NCBI GenBank assembly: GCA_021739805.1
Contig: JAIPBB010000219.1
Location: forward strand, 1 to 8,957
Length of the DNA: 8,957 nt
Source of the DNA: Saprospiraceae bacterium
Lineage (GTDB): Bacteria; Bacteroidota; Bacteroidia; Bacteroidales; JAIPBB01
Direction of reading: 5' to 3'
Every line of letters begins with the position of its first letter. Position 1 is the first letter of the stretch. Made by a program: the position numbers and the translations under genes. Under the pieces are notes generated by a model. It was not told the DNA's origin. It saw nothing but the letters and a program-made list of their open reading frames with translations, and ran no database searches. This document shows, piece by piece, positions 1 through 4,943 of the stretch.

Positions 1-201
1 AGCACACCTTTGTTTATTATTTTCCTCAGACTGTGCATTAACATCTGATTGTTAATAAATTTCAAAAAAAAATTTACTAGAATTCTTCACGCAGCAGCGA
101 TAGTAGTCAACTATAAAGATATAAGCACGCTTTTCTAATCTTTTTAATTAACAATTCTTCCTAAAATTGATTTTTTTTACTACCACTTTTAGTTTTTTTT
201 G

Positions 202-209
202 TACTTTCA
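202..209 (+). promoter_or_regulatory. Candidate -7 promoter box for the VOC gene
   Basis: TACTTTCA resembles the Bacteroidota -7 consensus TAnnTTTG, matching the TA and the first two T's of TTTG. It lies 17 bases before the ATG at 227, which would give a very short leader. No convincing TTG element is visible at the expected -33 distance; the region between is mostly T-rich. This is weak evidence, but it argues against the in-frame TTG at 167 being the start codon, because the box would then lie inside the gene. Confidence 0.3.
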
Positions 210-226
210 CACCTAAATTTTTCTAC

Positions 227-1285
227 ATGCACAAGATGATTACCGGAATCCAGCAAATAGGTGTTGGAGTAAGTAAGCCTGACGAAGCTCTAAAATGGTA
301 TATTGATAAGTTCGGGATGGATATTAAGATATTTGATGACGAAGCTGTCGCTGGATTGATGCTGCCATACACAGGAGGTCAAGCCTGGAATAGAAGAGCA
401 ATACTTGCTTTTAATATGCAAAGTGGCGGTGGATTTGAAGTTTGGCTTCACACACAAAGAACCCCTCTTGCTCCTAAGTTTGAAGTCAAACTTGGCGATT
501 ACGGAATTTTTATAACAAAAATAAAAAGCCAAAACGTAAAAGCTGTTTATGATGACTATAAAACTCGAAATATCGAAATCTTAGGTGAACTTACAAAAAC
601 ACCAAATGGTGAAGACCATTTTTATGTGAAAGACCCTTATAATAATATCTTTGAAATTGTTCATGATGATTACAAATTCATGGATGACAACAAACTTACG
701 GCTGGAGTTTCGGGTTGCGTAATTGGTGTTTCCGACATTGAAAAATCATTAACAGTTTATCAGTATATTTTAGGCTATGATAAAGTGGTTTATGATGTTG
801 AAGATAAATTTGAAGAATTTTCGTCTATTTCGGGTGGAAATGAGAAATTTCGTCGTGTTTTACTCAGACATAGTAAAGAAAGAAAAGGGCCTTTCAGTAA
901 ATTATATGGACCAACCCAAATTGAGCTTGTTCAGCTAATTGACAAAAAAGGAGAAAAGATTTTCAAAGATAGGTTTTGGGGCGACCTAGGATTTATTCAC
1001 CTTTGTTTCGACATAATTGGAATGAATGATTTACGCACAGAGTGTGAATCAAAAGGATTTCCTTTTGTGGCTGATAGTAGAAACAGTTTTGATATGGGTG
1101 ATGCCGCCGGACATTTCTCCTACATTGAAGATCCTGATGGAACATTAATTGAATTTGTTGAAACAACAAGAGTTCCTATTCTAAAGAAAATTGGTTGGTA
1201 TTTGAATCTTGAAAAACGTACTCCCGGAAAACCATTGCCAAATTGGATGGTGAAAGCTTTAAAAATGAATAGGGTGAAAAGTTAG
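227..1285 (+). CDS. Two-domain VOC (glyoxalase/dioxygenase-fold) protein
   Basis: This 352-residue cytoplasmic protein has two vicinal-oxygen-chelate (VOC) domains, about residues 7-150 and 158-312, and a basic C-terminal tail. VOC enzymes include glyoxalase I, methylmalonyl-CoA epimerase and extradiol dioxygenases; the substrate here cannot be told. Domain 1 keeps Glu71 (FEVW) and Glu143 (IFEIV) with Gln9/Gln10 where many families have the first metal-ligand His, and has no clear His in its second half. Domain 2 keeps Glu233 (QIELV), His258 (FIHLCF) and Glu309 (LIEFVE), but Gly163/Cys164 sit at the first His position. Domain 2 is therefore the likelier metal site. I chose ATG 227; ATG 236 would give MITGIQQIG, an equally typical family start. 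An in-frame TTG at 167 would add a Phe/Thr-rich stretch unlike the family and is rejected. The gene converges on moxR across 89 bp and has no visible functional partner. Confidence 0.88.
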   Translation: MHKMITGIQQIGVGVSKPDEALKWYIDKFGMDIKIFDDEAVAGLMLPYTGGQAWNRRAILAFNMQSGGGFEVWLHTQRTPLAPKFEVKLGDYGIFITKIKSQNVKAVYDDYKTRNIEILGELTKTPNGEDHFYVKDPYNNIFEIVHDDYKFMDDNKLTAGVSGCVIGVSDIEKSLTVYQYILGYDKVVYDVEDKFEEFSSISGGNEKFRRVLLRHSKERKGPFSKLYGPTQIELVQLIDKKGEKIFKDRFWGDLGFIHLCFDIIGMNDLRTECESKGFPFVADSRNSFDMGDAAGHFSYIEDPDGTLIEFVETTRVPILKKIGWYLNLEKRTPGKPLPNWMVKALKMNRVKS

Positions 1286-1321
1286 CAGGTTTTCGGGTTT
1301 CAGGTTTAAAGTTTCAGGTTT
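1286..1321. repeat. Heptamer tandem array directly after the VOC stop codon
   Basis: Immediately after the TAG at 1283-1285 come CAGGTTT, a single T, CGGGTTT, CAGGTTT, AAAGTTT and CAGGTTT. These are five 7-bp units with one inserted base. As a result GTTTCAGGTTT occurs twice, at 1297-1307 and 1311-1321, exactly two periods apart. The array runs into the palindrome at 1321. It has no coding capacity. A role in 3' UTR function or termination is possible but not shown. Confidence 0.7.
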
Positions 1322-1347
1322 CACACTTCGACTCCGCTCAGTGTGAC
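1321..1347. repeat. REP-like palindrome between convergent genes
   Basis: TCACACT (1321-1327) and AGTGTGA (1340-1346) form a perfect 7-bp inverted repeat around a 12-base loop containing GACTCCGC. The element is much more GC-rich than its surroundings. From memory, closely related sequences (CTTCGACTCCGCTCAG type) recur between genes in many Bacteroidota genomes, which would make this a dispersed REP-like repeat. It sits between the ends of convergent genes, as such elements often do. Neither side has a T-tract, so it does not look like a classical intrinsic terminator. Confidence 0.6.
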
Positions 1348-1374
1348 TTCGGTCTTCGGACTTCCGACTTCGGA
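1347..1374. repeat. Heptamer tandem array abutting the moxR stop codon
   Basis: There are four uninterrupted 7-bp units: CTTCGGT, CTTCGGA, CTTCCGA and CTTCGGA. They end exactly at the base before the moxR stop codon (CTA at 1375-1377 on the plus strand). On the moxR strand the units read TCCGAAG or TCGGAAG. The array is GC-rich against an AT-rich background and is unrelated in sequence to the CAGGTTT array on the other side of the palindrome, though both have a period of seven. Confidence 0.75.
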
Positions 1375-2340
1375 CTACTTCAAAAACTCACTAATTATAT
1401 CATCAATTCCGATTCCTTCTGCTTCTGCTTTGTAGTTTCTTACGAGTCGATGGCGTAGAATTGCATTTGAAACTGCTTGAACATCTTCGATATCAGGTGA
1501 ATATTTCCCAATAATTGCTGCATGACATTTTGCTCCAATAACCATAAATTGTGAAGCCCTGGGACCTGCTCCCCATGAAATATATTTGTTTGCCCAATCA
1601 TGAGCAGCGGGAGTATTTGGTCTAGTTTTGGTTGACAAATTCACCGCATATTGAAACACATTATCAGGAACAGGAATTCTGCGAATAAGATTCTGGAAAT
1701 ACAATATTTCTTCATTTTTTAGAATTATTTGAAGTTCCGGAAAATCGTTGGCAGTGGTTCTTTTTACAATATCAAGTTCTTCGGCATTACTTGGATAATC
1801 AAGCCAAATATTAAACATAAACCTATCGAGTTGTGCCTCGGGCAAAGGATAAGTTCCTTCCTGTTCAATTGGGTTTTGAGTTGCTAAAACAAAAAACGGG
1901 TCATCTAGTTTGTAATTATTCCCTGCTATTGTAACAGCTCTTTCCTGCATTGCTTCAAGCAGAGCTGATTGTGTTTTTGGTGGAGTTCGGTTAATCTCAT
2001 CAGCAAGAATTATATTTGAAAACACAGGTCCTTTGATAAACCTGAATTTCCTGTTTTCATCAAGGATTTCTGTTCCTAAAATATCAGAAGGCATTAGGTC
2101 GGGTGTGAACTGAATCCTGTTATAATTTAAACCTAACACATTAGCAATTGTATTTATCATTAAAGTTTTTGCCAAACCCGGAACACCGACTAATAATCCG
2201 TGTCCTTTACTGAAAATCGAAATAAGGATATTATTTAAAACTTCATCTTGCCCGACAATAACTTTAGCTATTTCTTTTCTTAATAGTTTATATTTTTCAA
2301 CAAAAGCATCAAGGGCTTCAACATCTGAATTATACTGCAT
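1375..2340 (-). CDS. MoxR-family AAA+ ATPase
   Basis: This 321-residue protein has the normal length for a MoxR ATPase. Visible motifs are Walker A GVPGLAKT (residues 52-59), Walker B IILADE (110-115, Asp114 and Glu115), sensor 1 in VLATQNPIEQEG (Asn156), the family signature TYPLPEAQLDRF with arginine-finger candidate Arg173, and GAGPRASQ with sensor 2 Arg261 near the C-terminal lid. It has no signal peptide and should be cytoplasmic. MoxR proteins are ring-forming, chaperone-like ATPases that usually act with von Willebrand factor A and DUF58 proteins, for example in the Bacteroidota Bat operons, in metal insertion or envelope stress. Here it is the last minus-strand gene: no DUF58 or VWA gene follows, and the next gene is convergent. 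It lies 232 bp downstream of surA, across a repeat-filled spacer. All ATPase motifs are intact; the client is unknown. Confidence 0.95.
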   Translation of the reverse strand: MQYNSDVEALDAFVEKYKLLRKEIAKVIVGQDEVLNNILISIFSKGHGLLVGVPGLAKTLMINTIANVLGLNYNRIQFTPDLMPSDILGTEILDENRKFRFIKGPVFSNIILADEINRTPPKTQSALLEAMQERAVTIAGNNYKLDDPFFVLATQNPIEQEGTYPLPEAQLDRFMFNIWLDYPSNAEELDIVKRTTANDFPELQIILKNEEILYFQNLIRRIPVPDNVFQYAVNLSTKTRPNTPAAHDWANKYISWGAGPRASQFMVIGAKCHAAIIGKYSPDIEDVQAVSNAILRHRLVRNYKAEAEGIGIDDIISEFLK

Positions 2341-2376
2341 TTTTCTTAATTTTTGATTCTATCATTTAATCATTTT

Positions 2377-2411
2377 GAAATTGGAAATTGGAAATTAGAA
2401 ATTAGAAATTA
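2377..2411. repeat. Heptamer array GAAATTG/GAAATTA in the moxR leader
   Basis: There are five consecutive 7-bp units: GAAATTG twice, then GAAATTA three times. On the moxR strand the units read TAATTTC and CAATTTC. The array lies 37 bases upstream of the moxR ATG, in the surA-moxR spacer, three bases from the octamer array. A clean change of one base in the unit (G to A) divides the array into two homogeneous blocks, as expected of slippage or unequal exchange. Confidence 0.8.
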
Positions 2412-2414
2412 GCC

Positions 2415-2574
2415 ATTTAATAATTTAATAATTTAACAATTTAACAATTTAACAATTTATTCATTTAATCATTATCGCATTACCGCATTACACCATTATC
2501 GCATTACACCATTATCGCATTACCGCATTATCGCATTATCGCATTACATCATTACCGCCTTAAAGCATTCCCTC
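2415..2574. repeat. Octamer tandem array filling the surA-moxR spacer
   Basis: Eighteen 8-bp units run in strict register from 2415 to 2558, followed by two decayed units that reach the surA stop codon. Going rightwards the units are ATTTAATA (2), ATTTAACA (3), ATTTATTC, ATTTAATC, then eleven of the type ATTAYCGC, ATTACACC or ATTACATC (2471-2558). The last decayed unit overlaps the first two bases of the stop triplet at 2573-2575. The AT-only and GC-containing halves look like successive homogenised variants of one ancestral unit. On the transcribed minus strand the eleven right-hand units each contain TAAT followed by G. No gene or terminator is visible within it. Confidence 0.85.
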
Positions 2575-3928
2575 ATTCCGAAACCTTCACCCAATTATAT
2601 TTAAACTCACATTTTTGATAATTTTCGTCAGTTATCTCAACGTAAGTATCAAGAGCTTTTTTTGAAATCCATTTCTGTATTGCTTCGTTCTTTTTTTGAT
2701 TTAATGCTTCCTCCTGAATTTTATTATAGTCATCTTTTAAATTTGCAATATGCGGTTTAGTCCTGGATTTGAGTGATAGTATTCTATAGGCCTGTAATCC
2801 ATCTTCAGTTTTCATAATAACCGGTTTCGACATTTCTCCAACTTTCAACTTATCAACAGTAAAAAAGACATTTGGCTCTAATTCATCTGGCGAATGAGTT
2901 GCTGTTCCAGTCATAGGGTTCATTAGCAAACCGCCATTATTTCTTCCCGGATCAGTTGAGAATTTCGCTACAGCTTCTTCAAATGTATAAGTGTTATTAT
3001 ATATCAACGCAGAAATACTATCAAGAAAGTTTTTAGATTTCAGAAGAGCCATTGGAGAAGCTTTCGGCTGAAGAAGAATATGTTTCACATTAATATAATC
3101 TCCTCTTCTTTCAATCAATTGTAAAATATGATAGCCGAATTTTGTTTCAATTATTGGTGACACTTCATCAATAGTTTTAAGATTGAAAGCTGCAGCTTCG
3201 AACTCGGGTTGCATTGCTCCTCTTCCAAACATTCCAACTTCTCCACCTTTTGATGCAGAACCCGGATCTTCAGAATATAAACGAGCTAAAACAGAGAACT
3301 TTTCTCCTTTTAAAATTCTTTCACGCAATTTGTTGAGCTTATCTTTCAAAGCTAATTTTTCCTCTTGGCTTATAATTGGTTGATTTACTATCTGAGCAAT
3401 TTCCATTTCAGAACTAATCATTGGCAAACTGTCTTTTGGTATTTTATTAAAGAAGTTTTTTACTTCAGTAGGTGTAACTTTTATACCATCGGTGATAGTA
3501 GCCTGAATTTTTTCTACCATAATCTGGTCTCGTATAAGTTCACGCATTTCAGCCTTAATCTCAACTATTGTTTTGTCGTAATATTCTTCCAGTTTTTGTT
3601 CCGAACCGATTTGAGAAATAAAATATCTCAATCTCCTATCCATTTCTGATTCCACTTGCTCATCGGTGATTTCAACACTATCAACTTCTGCCTGGTTTAG
3701 CATTAACTTTTGAAACAATAATTCTTCAAGTATTTCACATCTCAAGGTTTTTGATGGAGAATAGCCTTGCATCTTCAATTGTTGATACTGGGTTTCAATA
3801 TCAGAGTAAAGGATTATTTGAGCACCAACAACTGCAATAACTTTATCTATAACGATGTCTTGGGCAATCAAATTTTTATTTTGAATTGCTGATAATAAAA
3901 TAATAAGGACTATAATAATTTTCTTCAT
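2573..3928 (-). CDS. surA: SurA-like periplasmic chaperone / parvulin prolyl isomerase
   Basis: This 451-residue protein has a Sec signal peptide (MKK, then a hydrophobic run, with cleavage near residues 22-24). A SurA-type helical N-domain follows (about 24-165, opening DKVIAVVGAQIILYSDIE), then two parvulin domains (about 172-273 and 278-386) and a C-terminal helix. This is the SurA layout and about the usual length. SurA delivers unfolded outer-membrane proteins to the BAM machinery. Domain 1 has the parvulin signature (FSVLA...SKGGEVG) and GYH with His267, but Gln179 replaces the first conserved His. Domain 2 has His283 (VKHILL), but an Arg (AYRIL, Arg382) stands near the second His position. 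Chaperone function is therefore better supported than catalysis. It lies 142 bp after the lipoprotein gene, which together with the larger parvulin precedes it. Homology is clear; strict orthology to enterobacterial SurA is inferred. Confidence 0.9.
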   Translation of the reverse strand: MKKIIIVLIILLSAIQNKNLIAQDIVIDKVIAVVGAQIILYSDIETQYQQLKMQGYSPSKTLRCEILEELLFQKLMLNQAEVDSVEITDEQVESEMDRRLRYFISQIGSEQKLEEYYDKTIVEIKAEMRELIRDQIMVEKIQATITDGIKVTPTEVKNFFNKIPKDSLPMISSEMEIAQIVNQPIISQEEKLALKDKLNKLRERILKGEKFSVLARLYSEDPGSASKGGEVGMFGRGAMQPEFEAAAFNLKTIDEVSPIIETKFGYHILQLIERRGDYINVKHILLQPKASPMALLKSKNFLDSISALIYNNTYTFEEAVAKFSTDPGRNNGGLLMNPMTGTATHSPDELEPNVFFTVDKLKVGEMSKPVIMKTEDGLQAYRILSLKSRTKPHIANLKDDYNKIQEEALNQKKNEAIQKWISKKALDTYVEITDENYQKCEFKYNWVKVSE

Positions 3929-3991
3929 CTAGCTTTTATTTCTAATATTATAAAATGAATCTCTTTAATTTTAAATTTTTTATTGAATTTG

Positions 3992-4017
3992 TTTCATTCA
4001 CTTTCATTCAATGAAAG
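3992..4017. repeat. Short direct and inverted repeat in the lipoprotein-surA spacer
   Basis: TTTCATTCA occurs twice (3992-4000 and 4002-4010), and CTTTCATTCAATGAAAG (4001-4017) is a near-perfect palindrome, foldable as a 6-bp stem with a 5-base loop. It lies between the lipoprotein stop codon and the surA start. No T-tract follows on the minus strand, so a terminator is unlikely. It could be an operator-like site or a small tandem duplication. The rest of this 142-bp spacer is AT-rich, with no clear promoter box. Confidence 0.4.
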
Positions 4018-4070
4018 CTAAAAAGAGTGTTATCGAATTATATATAACAAGAATAAACAAAAATTATTGT

Positions 4071-4910
4071 TTAGTAAATCTCAAAGTCATTTTCATTTTG
4101 AGCTTCAATAAACACATCCTTTTTCATTTGATTTATTAGTTCAAGTTTTCTTTTATTGATTATTATATTTCTAATTCTATCTCTTTCAAAACTCAAAGGC
4201 GAAACACTATCTTTAATTCTAAATCCTTTGATATTAACAAAATAGTAATACATGGAGTCTTTTAACTCAATAAATGTATTGTTTTTGAGATATTCTTCTT
4301 CGTTATATGTTTTTATTGGAATTTCTTTTAAAAGATCGGCAAAAAGCAACCATGAGTCCGAATCAAGGAAATAGTTAACCGCATATCTCTTACAATAATC
4401 TTCAAGTTTTTCCATTTCTGTTTCATCATCACTTTTCACAAATCCTAAAACTTGTTTTATGCTTGGAGCGTCAATATTGAGTTTTACATAAACAACCTTA
4501 ATAATATTGTCTTTTAATTCGAAATTACTTTGATTCTTTTTATAGTATTCTTCAATTTCATCGTCAGTAACAATTGTATCAAGTTGCTGTCTAATCAATT
4601 CTTGCTCATAATGAAAAATCACTAATGAATTCCGGTAATCTTCCAGTTGTTTATTTAACTCAGGGTTTTCTTCATTGATATTTTGTTCAGCTTTGTGTAA
4701 TACAATATTTTGTTGAATCCAGTTATTCACTAAAGTTCTAACAATTTCAATGCTATCATTTCCCGAAGAGTTTTCGGGAATTAATTCTTTAAGTTCTGAT
4801 GCATAAAGATATTTATCGAAAACTCTGGCAATTGGTTTTTCATCAGTGGAGTTATTACCTCTATTGCAGGAGATAAGCACAACCAATAATATGAATATGG
4901 TTTTCCTCAA
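4071..4910 (-). CDS. Lipoprotein, degenerate parvulin/SurA-family chaperone
   Basis: This 279-residue protein starts MRKTIFILLVVLISC, a lipoprotein signal with lipobox LISC and the lipidated residue Cys15. The start must be TTG (4908-4910): the frame upstream contains no ATG before the TAG that ends the preceding gene, and a later start would lose the signal. Residues 27-130 resemble the helical N-domain of SurA/PpiC proteins. Residues 132-230 may be a worn parvulin domain (KVVYVKLNI in place of a HIL motif; no GYH), so isomerase activity is unlikely. Residues 83-99 (PEL...LEDYRNSLVIF) align without gaps with residues 480-496 of the adjacent 662-residue parvulin, and YYKKN (122-126) with FYLEN. 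The gene follows that parvulin by 33 bp and so is very probably cotranscribed. A membrane-anchored chaperone working with its neighbours is inferred. It could also be called a hypothetical protein. Confidence 0.82.
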   Translation of the reverse strand: MRKTIFILLVVLISCNRGNNSTDEKPIARVFDKYLYASELKELIPENSSGNDSIEIVRTLVNNWIQQNIVLHKAEQNINEENPELNKQLEDYRNSLVIFHYEQELIRQQLDTIVTDDEIEEYYKKNQSNFELKDNIIKVVYVKLNIDAPSIKQVLGFVKSDDETEMEKLEDYCKRYAVNYFLDSDSWLLFADLLKEIPIKTYNEEEYLKNNTFIELKDSMYYYFVNIKGFRIKDSVSPLSFERDRIRNIIINKRKLELINQMKKDVFIEAQNENDFEIY

Positions 4911-4943
4911 ATTTCTATTTATATTTAAGCTGATTTTTTTGCT

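Noticed and set aside
1..38. Possible minus-strand gene start at the left edge (ATG at 36-38, reading MHSLRKIINKGV off the edge).
   Set aside because: Only 12 codons are visible. Another minus-strand frame is also open to the edge, no clear promoter box or ribosome-binding site supports it, and no family can be recognised.
100..114. Small inverted repeat ATAGT/ACTAT upstream of the VOC gene as an operator.
   Set aside because: A 5-bp stem in AT-rich DNA is expected by chance, and no regulator gene is adjacent.
167..226. N-terminal extension of the VOC gene from an in-frame TTG at 167.
   Set aside because: It encodes a Phe/Thr-rich stretch unlike VOC N-termini, derived from T-rich promoter-like DNA. 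ATG at 227 or 236 fits the family start.
1321..1347. Bidirectional intrinsic terminator for VOC and moxR.
   Set aside because: The stem is only 7 bp with a 12-base loop and neither strand has a T-tract, so it is recorded as a REP-like repeat instead.
2415..2574. CRISPR array or iteron-type replication origin.
   Set aside because: An 8-bp period without spacers excludes CRISPR. No Rep gene, DnaA boxes or plasmid context accompanies the repeats.
3183..3649. Two plus-strand open frames (66 and 94 codons) antisense to surA.
   Set aside because: They lie wholly within the conserved surA coding sequence and have no recognisable family, promoter or ribosome-binding site.
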